Origin: Longimicrobium sp. | Lineage (GTDB): Bacteria > Gemmatimonadota > Gemmatimonadetes > Longimicrobiales > Longimicrobiaceae | Length of the DNA stretch: 64,000 nt | Direction of reading: 5' to 3' | Assembly (NCBI RefSeq): GCF_035474595.1 | Contig: NZ_DATIND010000121.1 | Coordinates: forward strand, 1-64,000 | Shown here: positions 55,057-63,609 of the stretch, piece by piece | Layout of the letters: each line of letters begins with the position of its first letter | How positions within the stretch are numbered: the stretch's first letter is position 1 | Program-made: the position numbers and the translations under genes | The notes under the pieces: generated by a model | Databases searched by the model: none | Seen by the model: the letters and a program-made list of their open reading frames with translations, nothing else | Told to the model about the DNA's origin: nothing

Positions 55057-55104
55057 AGTCTGCGGAGACGGACTGTGTGCCTTTGTAGCCGCGAGTTCAC
55101 TCGC
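55057..55104 (-). repeat. Double-hairpin dispersed repeat, copy I
   Basis: Minus strand: GCGAGT-GA-ACTCGC, linker GGCTACAAAGGCACAC, AGTCCGTCTCCGCAGACT (stem with one wobble and one mismatch). It lies 26 bp beyond the truncated end of the beta-propeller remnant. The 440 bp between this remnant and the lipoprotein gene hold only copies H and I and unremarkable sequence. Confidence 0.83.
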
Positions 55105-55130
55105 ATTTTCGCGCACCCAAACCGCATCTT

Positions 55131-55827
55131 CTACATCGGATACACCAGGCCGTGCGCGCGGTCGAACGCCAGCCCGCTCGGCTCCTCGCACCCCGCCAGC
55201 GGCCAGTGGCCCAGGCTGCGCAGCGTGCGCGCGTCGAACTCCTCGATCTCGCCCCGGTCCTCGATGTTCACCCACACGTGGCCCGCGCCGTCCAGCACCG
55301 CCGCCTCGGGTTTGCCGGCCAGCGCCACCGTTCCCGCCACGGCGGCGCGCGCGGCGTCGATCGCGGTGGCGTTGCCGCTGCCGCCGTTGAAGGTGAAGAC
55401 GCGCCGCGTGGCGGGGTCGTACAGGATGGCGTCGGGGCCGCGGCCGGTGACCTGCACCGTTCCCCGCGGCGCGAGGGTGCGCAGGTCGAAGACGGTGACG
55501 GTGGAGTCGCGCCCGTTGCTGGTGAACCCGCGCCCCAGCTCCGGCGCCAGCGCGATCCCGTGCACGCCCGGGGTGTTCGGGATGTCACCCGCCAGCGAGT
55601 CGCGCCGCAGGTCCACCACCATCACGTGCGTGCCGCGGGAGACGAAGACGCGCCGCCCCGCCCCGTCCACCGTCAGGTAGTCCCATCCCCCCTCCCCCCG
55701 TGACCGTGCGGTGGAGGACGCGGTACGGGCCATCCGCGCGGACGGCCCGTACCGCGGCGGCGGACGCGCCGGCGAGCGCGAGGAGCAGCGCGAGCACCGC
55801 GGCTGAGCGGGCGGAGCGGCGAGTCAT
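55131..55827 (-). pseudogene. Truncated, frameshifted YVTN beta-propeller protein
   Basis: The 5' part (from ATG 55827) gives a signal peptide ([20 protein letters not shown]) and PYRVLHRTVT. The reading frame then shifts at the G-rich run near 55684-55698 into GWDYLTVDGAGRRVFVSRGT and three or four blades (MVVDLRRDSLAGDIPNTPGV, VRVFTF-like strands, HVWVNIEDRGEIEEFD). It ends at LVYPM with a stop at 55131, in mid-blade, so about 100 C-terminal residues of the usual ~330 are missing. Repeats begin just beyond. A sequencing slip in the G-run cannot be excluded for the frameshift, but not for the truncation. Confidence 0.78.
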
Positions 55828-55957
55828 TTCGTCTTCCCGGTTTCGTGGGGATGGCGGCGGGGCGCCGCGCGGATGCAGGCGCCCCCGCGTGCGTGCAAGC
55901 TATCCGCGCTACCTTACCGCACGATAACCGCGCGCCACGAACCTTGCACGGCCGGAC

Positions 55958-56437
55958 GTGATCGCGGTGATGGTGATCCAGTTCCGCTCGTTCGTGGAGC
56001 CGCTGATCATCACGCTGGCCGCGCCGCTCTCGTTCGTGGGGGCGATGGCGCTGCTGCTGGTCACCGGCACCCCGCTGAACGTTTCCAGCCTGATGGGGAT
56101 GGTGCTGCTGGTGGGGCTGATCGTGAAGAACGGCATCATCCTGCTGGACTTCACCTACCACCGCATGAAGCACGACGGCGAGGCGCTGGGCGAGGCCATT
56201 CGCGTGGCCGCGCGCACCCGCCTGCGGCCCATCCTGATGACCACGCTCTGCATGCTCTTCGGCCTGCTGCCGCTGGCGCTGGGCGTGGGGGCGGGCGCCG
56301 AGCTGCAGCGGCCGCTGGCGCTGGCGGTGATCGGCGGGCTGGCGCTGTCCACCCCCATCACCCTGTTCCTGGTCCCCGCCTTCGTCGTCGCCATCCGCGG
56401 CCGCGGCTACCGCCTGGACGGCGCCGAGGCGCCCTGA
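55958..56437 (+). pseudogene. C-terminal fragment of an RND efflux transporter
   Basis: About 159 residues equal to the last three to four helices of an AcrB/MexB-type pump: VMVIQFRSFVEPLIITLAAP, LSFVGAMALLLVTGTPLNV, SLMGMVLLVGLIVKNGIILL, RPILMTTLCMLFGLLPLALG. About 850 residues are missing: the frame is closed by TAA at about 55927, and homology begins abruptly at 55958. No adaptor or outer-membrane gene is near. It cannot work as a pump. Confidence 0.85.
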
Positions 56438-56846
56438 CGGCAGCGGGTGTCTCCCGTGGAGGGAACGGGAAGAACGGAGAATTGCCGCCCGTTCTCTGTT
56501 CCCTCCGTGTCACTGCTGCCATCGCATCCAGCAACCGCCCGAAACCTGCTAAGTGACGTCTTATCTGCTGGCGGCACGCGAAAAAGTGCGGCGGCTCAAG
56601 CGGGGGGCCGCCGGGGAGACGGGGAGAACGGTGAGCGGGAATAGAGCGGAAGCATTAACGACCTCGCGAAGGGGTGTTCAGCGCAACTAAGAGTCTGATT
56701 GAAATACGACGTTCACCCGTATCCCTGCCGCATGGGAGCGGTGTTGTACTCCCCGTGGTCTGGCGGGAATAGTGCGGCGTGCGCACCTTTTTGGCACGCC
56801 CTCTTGGCGCCTCAGGCACGCACAGAAGTTCACGGGGAGTAACATC
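56438..56846. other. Gap with an imperfect hairpin
   Basis: 409 bp. Positions 56458-56506 form an imperfect hairpin (GGAGGGAAC / GTTCCCTCC arms with AGAACGG/CCGTTCT inside) that may end the RND fragment transcript. From about 56680 the sequence becomes AT-richer; TTGTAC...AATAGT near 56743-56770 is a possible promoter of the small lipoprotein. Confidence 0.45.
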
Positions 56847-57083
56847 ATGCGCCATGCTCGCACAATCGCCTACGCATCCGTCGTTCTGGTCATCAGCGCG
56901 ATCGCGTGTACGCAGTCGCCGACTGCAAGTGCTCGTCGGCCTACCCCTCCTGCGGAAAATGGCTTCGGCTTCGGGTCCGGTCACGCTGCACCAGTTGACA
57001 CGCAAACGGCCGTCGTCACGAACGAGACGGCGGCCGATGACACTATGGGGCGGATTGGGCTAGGGTTCGGCTCGGGGCACTAA
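56847..57083 (+). CDS. Small lipoprotein with GFGSGH repeats
   Basis: 78 residues: basic start, hydrophobic ASVVLVISAIAC lipobox (C21), polar linker, then GFGFGSGH at about 41-48 and a terminal GLGFGSGH. The plan matches the 98-residue protein at 17055-17351 (lipobox, GxGSG repeats, charge-poor). ATG 56847 follows GGGGAGTAACATC. Its 3' end overlaps the convergent TPR gene by 4 bp. It may be an exported peptide or surface lipoprotein; function unknown. Confidence 0.72.
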   Translation: MRHARTIAYASVVLVISAIACTQSPTASARRPTPPAENGFGFGSGHAAPVDTQTAVVTNETAADDTMGRIGLGFGSGH

Positions 57084-58369
57084 GCCACCCACTGATTACG
57101 GAACAACGTGCGCTGGGGTCCGCGATGCTCGTCCGGGCTCCAGCGCCGTAGCCGGATGCCGAGAACTCTCCCCAACTCTTCGTTTACAGACGACGGTGGG
57201 CACTCGCTCCTGTCCGGCGCGAGGGCGCGCGCCTTCGCTAACGCCAATGCATCCCCCGCCAACCGAGAAACCATTCTGTCGTTGCTTTGCGTGGCAATCT
57301 CACGAGCACGGAGCGCGTGCGCTTCCGCTTCCTGCCAAGCTCGGCATGCCCGTGCCGCCTCGGCTAAATGATAATGCGCGGCAGCCGCGTGCTCGCTGTA
57401 CTTCTCCGCGAACTCTCGGGCCCACACGCTAAACCGGCCGTACTCTTCCCGTTTGCCTGTTCCCGCAGCGGTTCGCGCCAACATGCTCGTAATCACCCCA
57501 CGCGCGGCCGGTTGATCGATGACGTCCAGGCACAGTTTCAACAGCCGATGCGCATCCGAAAATCGCCACTGCATCAACTGCACTAAAGCGTAATCAGCAA
57601 CAAAGAATGGGAACCGGCGGTCATGCAGCGGATACATCTCGGCCGCCCGGACGGCGGCGGCCTCCGCTCCCTCAAAGTCACCGCGCTCCAGCATAAGCAA
57701 CATAGAGTCGTGCACAGCATGACCAGCAAGCCACAGCATCCCCTCCTTCCGGGCCATCCGCGCTGCGGTTTTCAAGTGACGAACAGCGCGCTTGAGATTG
57801 ACTCCCGTCGTGTACAGGAGCGCGGCCGTTCCGATGTGACCGCAGATGTACTCGACCCAGTTTCGCTGCTTCTGGCCTAAAATGATGGCACGGGGATAGC
57901 ACGCCTCTGCCCTACCAAAGTCTCCAGAGCGCCGGAACATGAGGCCCGCCAAGTTGCTGAATTCCGGGTTGTCTGGCAGCAGGTGCGCGGCAGCGAGCGC
58001 AAACTGACATGCAGTTGATAATAGGGATCGATCCATGGCCCAATCAGCAATGCGCGCACACGCACGAGCAAGCTCATCTGCGTCTACACGCTCGCTGCGG
58101 TCGCTTACGCAGCGAAAAACGTGCAGCGGCTCGCGCAGTTCGGGTGCGCCCGAAACCGCTGCCCGATGACGTGCGCGGGCCTCCCCGGATAGCTTCCGGG
58201 GGAATAGGTGCTCACGGTCAGGAGCTGCCGTTTCAGCCCACAATCTTCCCTTACGGACCGCAAGCCAGAGTTCGACTCCAAGCGGCCTGAAATCCAGCTC
58301 GCTCAGAATCTCGGACTCCGTTCGCGGCCAGTCAGGAAGTGGAGGGACGATTCGCGTTGAATCTCGCAT
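57080..58369 (-). CDS. TPR-repeat protein, unknown function
   Basis: About 429 residues, cytoplasmic (no signal). An N-terminal region of unknown fold (1-110) is followed by at least six TPR-like helix pairs (CQFALAAAHLLPDNPEFSNL, FRRSGDFGRAEACYPRAIIL, RAVRHLKTAARMARKEG, ERGDFEGAEAAAVRAAEMYP, HYHLAEAARACRAWQEAEAH). The GC bias is weaker than in housekeeping neighbours. No HTH was seen. It is convergent with, and touches, a small GSG-repeat lipoprotein gene. Confidence 0.75.
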   Translation of the reverse strand: MRDSTRIVPPLPDWPRTESEILSELDFRPLGVELWLAVRKGRLWAETAAPDREHLFPRKLSGEARARHRAAVSGAPELREPLHVFRCVSDRSERVDADELARACARIADWAMDRSLLSTACQFALAAAHLLPDNPEFSNLAGLMFRRSGDFGRAEACYPRAIILGQKQRNWVEYICGHIGTAALLYTTGVNLKRAVRHLKTAARMARKEGMLWLAGHAVHDSMLLMLERGDFEGAEAAAVRAAEMYPLHDRRFPFFVADYALVQLMQWRFSDAHRLLKLCLDVIDQPAARGVITSMLARTAAGTGKREEYGRFSVWAREFAEKYSEHAAAAHYHLAEAARACRAWQEAEAHALRAREIATQSNDRMVSRLAGDALALAKARALAPDRSECPPSSVNEELGRVLGIRLRRWSPDEHRGPQRTLFRNQWVA

Positions 58370-58503
58370 ATCAGAGTAGGAGCGGACCACCCATGCGCGT
58401 CCAGGACGAAGATTACTGCCTCAATTAATCGTGCGCCAGAGATAGTCTGCACTGTAGACACTCGCGGACAAGCCCCTGCTAACTGTCGTTTTCCGGGAGG
58501 ATT

Positions 58504-58851
58504 TTGCTTCAGCCATTGCCGTTTGCCGCCCGCTCCCGTTTCCCGTCAAAGGCGGACGGCTACTTGTCGGGCGTACAGCGGAACATCTTTCCTGCCGTGA
58601 TTTCGGGGCCGGTTCGCCACCATTCGGAGCGGCTCGCCACCATTGGCGGACTCGGGGGCGCGCGGGTGCCAAGTCGAAAATCCCTTCGGGACGATACGGA
58701 CGCCCTCGCCGCGATGCTGTCCGGCGTTTTCGACGACATCCCGTCGGACCAGCGTGACGATGCCGTACGGGAGTTCGCGGACATTCATGAGGCTCACGGG
58801 CAAGGGGTTGCCGAATGGCTGGTTCGACTGCCCGTGAGGCTCCAGACGTGA
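58504..58851 (+). CDS. Hypothetical small protein
   Basis: Up to 115 residues; the convincing part is the acidic helical C-terminal half (DTDALAAMLSGVFDDIPSDQ, RDDAVREFADIHEAHGQGVA). A start at ATG 58711 is possible if the N-terminal Arg/Pro-rich part is not translated. No family recognised. Confidence 0.45.
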   Translation: MLQPLPFAARSRFPSKADGYLSGVQRNIFPAVISGPVRHHSERLATIGGLGGARVPSRKSLRDDTDALAAMLSGVFDDIPSDQRDDAVREFADIHEAHGQGVAEWLVRLPVRLQT

Positions 58852-59032
58852 GCCCGCCGCAGGCAACGGCGGGGGGATGTGGGGATAGCTCGGCGGCCTC
58901 CGCTGCTGAAATGGACGGACGACAGGGGCGCGGTCGCGAATCCTTCTCACCAGCTGCTCACATCCGAGCCAGCAGGACGCGCGATGCCTGGCAACGGCCC
59001 GCCCCCAAACTCAACTGCGGCAGGGTGATGCG

Positions 59033-59260
59033 ATGAGTGGGGCTGAGGCCGTTTCCGAGCTGGAACAGGAACTTGCGCACGTAGCGCGGCGCATCGCCCG
59101 CCTTCTCCTTCATCCCCGGTACGACGAGGCCGAGCTGGCGGAACTCGACGCCAACGCGCGCGAGCTGCGCGAGCGGATCAGGAACGCGGCGCCGCCTCGG
59201 CGCTCGGAACCGGAGATCTCGCCTCGGTACGGCGGCGCCCGGCTCATCTCGGGCGGGTGA
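59033..59260 (+). CDS. Small coiled-coil hypothetical protein
   Basis: 75 residues, a predicted helical hairpin (AVSELEQELAHVARRIARLL, DEAELAELDANARELRERIR) with a polar tail. Its stop overlaps the next GTG in a GTGA quartet, supporting real coding. First clearly coupled gene of the 59033-60526 cluster. Confidence 0.6.
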   Translation: MSGAEAVSELEQELAHVARRIARLLLHPRYDEAELAELDANARELRERIRNAAPPRRSEPEISPRYGGARLISGG

Positions 59261-59472
59261 AGTGTCTGGTGGGACGCTTCCGGGTTACCGCCGCGGACTA
59301 TGAGGCGTTTGTTTTCGGCCTCTGCGGCGGGCCGCCCAGCCTGGAGCGCGATGCCTGCGCCCGCGCCTTGGTGGGCCGGCTGCTCGGGATGTATGACGGA
59401 TTCCGGGGAGCACGCCCGCCGGGCCTCGTACAGTACGCGGCCCGCCTTCACAGAAATGAACGTGAGCCATGA
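59257..59472 (+). CDS. Small hypothetical protein
   Basis: 71 residues from GTG 59257 (GTGA overlap with the preceding gene). RVTAADYEAFVFGLCGGPPS and ACARALVGRLLGMYDGFRGA are amphipathic helices. No family recognised. Confidence 0.55.
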   Translation: MKCLVGRFRVTAADYEAFVFGLCGGPPSLERDACARALVGRLLGMYDGFRGARPPGLVQYAARLHRNEREP

Positions 59473-59506
59473 TCGCAGTTCTTGGCGAGCCGGAGCCGCT
59501 CGCCGC

Positions 59507-59725
59507 ATGAGTTTCCCCGATTCCGGCGCGGCGGAACCGGGACTCAGTCTGCGAGCCGCGCGCAGTTTGATAGAGTGGGCGCTGCCCGGTCTCGGTCGCG
59601 GCGATCGCGAGGATGTGCTGCGGTCGCTCGGCCGCGTTGCGGAATCGGCTTATCACGACTGCGGGATTACGCCTCCGCCATGGGTGGATGAACTTCGGGC
59701 CGAGTGGCCCGCCATGCGGCATTGA
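59507..59725 (+). CDS. Small hypothetical protein
   Basis: 72 residues from ATG 59507: EPGLSLRAARSLIEWALPGL and DREDVLRSLGRVAESAYHDC helices, Pro/Trp-rich end (TPPPWVDELRAEWPAM). It lies 34 bp after the preceding gene and 11 bp before the HTH gene. No family recognised. Confidence 0.55.
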   Translation: MSFPDSGAAEPGLSLRAARSLIEWALPGLGRGDREDVLRSLGRVAESAYHDCGITPPPWVDELRAEWPAMRH

Positions 59726-59736
59726 GTTCCACGCCG

Positions 59737-60129
59737 ATGGCGAATCGACACGACCGGGGCAGGCCCGGTGAGGTGGACCGGCTACGAGCCGCACTGCGGG
59801 ATGCAGTCGGCTCCCGTACGCTTCGCGGCGTGGCTGAGGAACTCGGCATGTCGCCCACGGGACTGAGCAACTTCATCGTCGCGGGGACGCAGCCCTACGG
59901 CAAAACTTTGAATCGGCTCCGCGCATGGGCCGAGCGCAACACCGGCATTGGCGGCACGCCTCCAGCCACGGTTGCCGTCCAGCTCCGCCGATTCGTGGGA
60001 ACGCTTCCGAACCCCGACGCGGGGGTGCGACTGCTTCTCGACGCGGTGGACCAGGCGTACGCGACGGCGAAAATGTTCGCGCCGGGATGGGTGCAGAAGG
60101 TAAGACAGGAACTGAGCGAGGAGCCGTGA
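59737..60129 (+). CDS. HTH-domain protein (Cro/CI-like)
   Basis: 130 residues. The helix-turn-helix is at about 27-50 (LRGVAEELGMSPTGLSNFIV, the turn at ELGMSPT), then TLNRLRAWAERNTG as the following helix. The C-terminal half is a separate helical domain (LLLDAVDQAYATAKMFAPGW). Probably the local regulator of the cluster. The stop overlaps the next gene's GTG in GTGA. Confidence 0.75.
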   Translation: MANRHDRGRPGEVDRLRAALRDAVGSRTLRGVAEELGMSPTGLSNFIVAGTQPYGKTLNRLRAWAERNTGIGGTPPATVAVQLRRFVGTLPNPDAGVRLLLDAVDQAYATAKMFAPGWVQKVRQELSEEP

Positions 60130-60526
60130 ACGCCGCCTGCGTGCTCGTGCCGATCTGGCTGGCCCTGCTGGGCGGTGGGACGTCGAGCCCGGCTGCCGGG
60201 CCGCTTGGGGAATGCCCGCGCGAAGCGCCGGGGACGCGTGCAATCCTCACGCGGTTCCTCGGCTCGCACGTTGTCGCGGGTGTGCGGAAACGTTATGCCA
60301 TCACTGCGACCGCGGCGGACGTCCGGGCGCTCTCCGACCCGAAAGACAGCGAGACCTGCAGCCGGATACGAGCCGCCGCAGGATCATCGGCGGGCGGCCC
60401 TACACGTTCTTCGCGGCGGGCGGATTCTACTTCCTCGTGGCCGAAGCGCCCCCGCGCGGGTCCGAGTTTGCTACCCTCCTCGTTGTGGGACACGACCTGG
60501 TGCTTGTTGCGGCCTTCGCTGTTTGA
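60126..60526 (+). pseudogene. Exported protein gene split by a frameshift
   Basis: Frame 1 starts at GTG 60126 (coupled to the HTH gene by GTGA): signal-like NAACVLVPIWLALLGGGTSS, then GTRAILTRFLGSHVVAGVRK. Near 60366-60380 the coding signal moves one frame to RRRIIGGRPYTFFAAGGFYF and LVAEAPPRG, ending at 60526. Merged, it would be a protein of about 132 residues. It is either a pseudogene or a single-base sequencing error. Confidence 0.6.
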
Positions 60527-60712
60527 CCCTCAACGCCGCAAGCCTGATGGACACGACCAACTTGAGTGCTGGCCGCGCTGAACGGTGCTATCCCGTCGAG
60601 GTGCGCGACACGAGTCGTCCGCACCTGTTCCTTCCCTGATTCCGTGTGATGCCCTGCTGTTCGCCCGGTCGAGAAATGCACAGCCGATCGGCCGAATTAC
60701 CCCCATGATACG

Positions 60713-60748
60713 ACGGCAGCCGCGGGAGAGCGCTCCCGCGGCTGCCGT
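60713..60748. terminator. Bidirectional terminator
   Basis: The 16-bp perfect stem ACGGCAGCCGCGGGAG/CTCCCGCGGCTGCCGT with loop AGCG, between convergent genes. Confidence 0.82.
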
Positions 60749-60780
60749 CCTTCGTCATGCTGCCTTCCGCTCCCCGCGGT

Positions 60781-62010
60781 CTACCTGTACGCGGGATCCA
60801 GCTCGGCGAGCTGGCGGCGCATGGACGCCCAGGCGCTCTGGACCGCCTGCGACGCGCCCGCGCCCTGCATGGCGGCGTCCACCCGCCGCGCCGCGCCCAC
60901 CAGCGCCCTGCCCGCCGCCTCCGAGCCGGAGGCGTTCCCCGGCACGCGCACGAGCTGCTCGTACAGCGAGCTGTTGTCCGCGAAGGCCGACAGCGCGAAC
61001 CACAGCTCCATGTCGCCCTCGTCGTAGGCGCGGCCCGCATCCAGCCGCCCCGTGGTGGAGACCGCCATGTCCTGCCGGTAGCGGCCGACCAGCGCCTGCC
61101 CCGCCCGGCGCAGGAGCGACGCCTCTTCGGCCGAGAGAACCGCCCTCCCCGTGGCGCCGCCGGGCGCGGTGGCGTTGATGCCGAGCGCCTGCGCGGTGCG
61201 GCCGTCCAGGTTCCCGGTGGCGATGATCCCCTTGTCCACCTGGAATTCGAACAGCGCCCGCTGCGTGGCATCGTCGAGCTGCCCGGTGACCGCGCCGCGA
61301 TAGTAGTTCTGGCGCGCGAGGGCCTGCTGCGCCGCCCGGATGCGGTCCTCCGCCGTGTAGATGGTGTAGGAATCGGGCGACCGCGCGGCGCCGCGGCGGC
61401 TCAGCACCAGCCTCTGCTCCAGCTGCACGGCCAGCGGGGTGCCCCGGGGCACGCGGACGTCGCGGGCCTGCGAGAGCAGCGTGCCCAGCGCCGCCAGGAT
61501 GCCGGACGCCGGGGTGTTCTCGGACCCGGCCCCCGCGATGGTCGCCCCCACTCCGCCGCGTCCGCCCACCAGCACGACGCGCGCGTTCGGGTCCGATTCG
61601 ATCTGGCGCCGCTCGGCGGCGTCGGTGCTGGTCAGCTTCCCGCTCAGCGGGAGCACCGCGCCGTCCGGCAGCGTCAGCCGGTCGAAGTTCACCTCGATGA
61701 CGCCCGAGCGCTGGCGATCGGCCGGCTGGGCGAAGGTGACGACCCCGCGGATCCGGCTCCCGGCCGGGATCACCGTGAAGTTGTCGGCGCGGACGGTGTC
61801 CGCGACGATGGTCTCGAACGCCTGCCCCACCCGCGCCGTGTTCGATTCCAGCGGCGCGGTGGTCCGCACGATGATCACGCTCCCCTCCGGCAGCACGACT
61901 CGCCCTCTCCCCGCGGCGGTGGCCTGCGCCTCGGCGGCGGTCGCGGAGAGCACGGCCAGGAGCACCGGGGCCAGGGATCGCAGCAGGGGCCTTGTCCGTC
62001 TCGATATCAT
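60781..62010 (-). CDS. Exported protein with TrbI/conjugal-like beta domain and peptidoglycan-binding-like repeat
   Basis: 409 residues, signal peptide (LAPVLLAVLSATAAEAQ). Residues about 28-190 form a beta-rich domain (LPEGSVIIVRTTAPLESNTA, VIPAGSRIRGVVTFAQ, LPLSGKLTSTDA) like outer-surface domains that shield charged interiors. About 225-290 resembles a peptidoglycan-binding repeat (RIRAAQQALARQNYYRGAVT, FEFQVDKGIIATGNLD, LDGRTAQALGI). The last 110 residues are helical and of unknown function. ATG 62010 follows GAGGAGGAAGCTT. Confidence 0.75.
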   Translation of the reverse strand: MISRRTRPLLRSLAPVLLAVLSATAAEAQATAAGRGRVVLPEGSVIIVRTTAPLESNTARVGQAFETIVADTVRADNFTVIPAGSRIRGVVTFAQPADRQRSGVIEVNFDRLTLPDGAVLPLSGKLTSTDAAERRQIESDPNARVVLVGGRGGVGATIAGAGSENTPASGILAALGTLLSQARDVRVPRGTPLAVQLEQRLVLSRRGAARSPDSYTIYTAEDRIRAAQQALARQNYYRGAVTGQLDDATQRALFEFQVDKGIIATGNLDGRTAQALGINATAPGGATGRAVLSAEEASLLRRAGQALVGRYRQDMAVSTTGRLDAGRAYDEGDMELWFALSAFADNSSLYEQLVRVPGNASGSEAAGRALVGAARRVDAAMQGAGASQAVQSAWASMRRQLAELDPAYR

Positions 62011-62250
62011 AAGCTTCCTCCTCATCGGGTAGTGGCGATATTGAGTCACCCCCGGGAAGAGCATGGATCGTTCCGCCGTACGGAATGTGAGCTCGGCCGC
62101 GGGGCCGCGCCCCCGCGGCCGCCGCCGTTCGCTACCCGTACCCGGACGCACGTAGCGGATCGATTACAGCCGGTTATATTCGCCGTCTCCCCATCACCCG
62201 CCGGAAAGCGGCGGGCGAGCGAGCGAACCTTCGCCGACGCACGGAGCCGG

Positions 62251-63609
62251 ATGTCCGTCAACGACTATCTCCAGCAGAACCGCGAGCAGAGCGTAGCCGA
62301 GCTGAACGAGCTGCTGCGCATTCCCAGCATCAGCGCCAAGAGCGAGCACAGGGCCGACACCGCCGCCGCCGCCGAGTGGCTGGCCGGCCGCATGCGCGCC
62401 ATCGGCCTCACCACCGTCGAGGTCGTCCCCACGGCGGGCCATCCGGTGGTGCTGGGCGAGTGGCGCGGGGCCCCGGGCGCGCCCACGCTCCTCATCTACG
62501 GCCACTACGACGTACAGCCGCCCGAGCCGCTGGACGAGTGGCTGTCGCCCCCCTTCGAGCCCACCGTGCGCGACGGCAAGCTGTTCGCGCGCGGCTCGGT
62601 GGACGACAAGGGGCAGGTGTATCTCCACATGAAGGCCGTGGAGGCGCACCTGGCGGCGAACGGCTCGCTCCCCGTGAACGTGGTCTTCTGCGTGGAGGGC
62701 GAGGAGGAGATCGGGTCGCCGAACCTGGCCGAGTTCCTGTCGGCCAACGCCGGGCGCCTGCGCTGCGACGCGGTGATGATCTCCGACACCACGATGTTCG
62801 CGCCCGGGCTGCCGTCCATCACCATCGGCCTGCGCGGGCTGGCGTACATGGAGGTGCGCGTGCAGGGGCCGTCGGTCGATCTCCACTCCGGCGCGTACGG
62901 CGGCGCGGTGGTGAATCCCGCCAACGCGCTGGCGAAGATCATCGCCCAATTGCATGACGAGCAGGGGCGCGTCACCATCCCCGGCTTCTACGACAGGGTG
63001 ATGGAGATCGAGGACGCCGAGCGGCGGATGATCGCCGGGCTGCCGTTCAAGGAAGAAGGGCTGCGCGAGGAGGTGGGCGCTCCGAAGCTGGGCGGCGAGG
63101 CGGGATACGGCCCGCTGGAGCGCATCTGGGTGCGCCCGACGCTGGACGTGAACGGCCTCCTTTCCGGCTACACCGGCGAGGGGGCGAAGACGGTGCTCCC
63201 CTGCCGCGCGATGGCCAAGATCTCCATGCGCCTGGTTCCCGACCAGGACCACCAGGAGGTCGAGCGGATGTTCACCGACCATGTGAAGTCGCTCGCCCCC
63301 GAGGGCGTGACCGTGGAGGTCGAGGCGCTGCACGGCGGCCAGCCCTGGTACGCGGCGCCGAGCGGCCCCGTCTTCGAGGCCGCCCGCCGCGCGCTGGCGA
63401 AGGCGTACGGGCGCGAGCCGGTAACCATCCGCGAGGGCGGCTCCATCCCCATCGTGAAGGCGTTCGAGGACACGCTGCACGCGCCGGTGGTGCTGATCGG
63501 CTTCGGCCTGCCGGGCGAGAACGCGCACGCGCCCAACGAATGGATGTCGGTCGACAACTTCCACCGCGGCGCCGAGGCCATCGCGGCGCTGTACGACGAG
63601 CTGAGATGA
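62251..63609 (+). CDS. M20-family dipeptidase/metallopeptidase
   Basis: 452 residues of an M20 peptidase. Zinc site visible: YGHYDVQP (His, Asp), GSVDDKG (bridging Asp), EGEEEIGS (catalytic Glu pair), ISDTTMF (Asp) and ENAHAPNEW (His). The dimerisation lid domain lies between about 190 and 310 (DLHSGAYGGAVVNPANAL). It cleaves dipeptides or N-acyl amino acids in the cytoplasm. ATG 62251 follows ACGGAGCCGG. The stop overlaps the next ATG (ATGA). Confidence 0.94.
   Translation: MSVNDYLQQNREQSVAELNELLRIPSISAKSEHRADTAAAAEWLAGRMRAIGLTTVEVVPTAGHPVVLGEWRGAPGAPTLLIYGHYDVQPPEPLDEWLSPPFEPTVRDGKLFARGSVDDKGQVYLHMKAVEAHLAANGSLPVNVVFCVEGEEEIGSPNLAEFLSANAGRLRCDAVMISDTTMFAPGLPSITIGLRGLAYMEVRVQGPSVDLHSGAYGGAVVNPANALAKIIAQLHDEQGRVTIPGFYDRVMEIEDAERRMIAGLPFKEEGLREEVGAPKLGGEAGYGPLERIWVRPTLDVNGLLSGYTGEGAKTVLPCRAMAKISMRLVPDQDHQEVERMFTDHVKSLAPEGVTVEVEALHGGQPWYAAPSGPVFEAARRALAKAYGREPVTIREGGSIPIVKAFEDTLHAPVVLIGFGLPGENAHAPNEWMSVDNFHRGAEAIAALYDELR

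Noticed and set aside
56155-56394. Minus-strand small frame opposite the RND fragment
   Set aside because: Shadow of transmembrane coding sequence on the other strand.
58815-59036. 73-codon frame ending in ATGA at 59033
   Set aside because: Overlaps the preceding gene out of frame and its translation is low-complexity; the stop-start overlap alone is not enough.
60757-62250. 500-residue N-terminal extension of the M20 peptidase
   Set aside because: The extension is antisense to the exported protein at 60781-62010; family homology starts at ATG 62251 with a good ribosome site.
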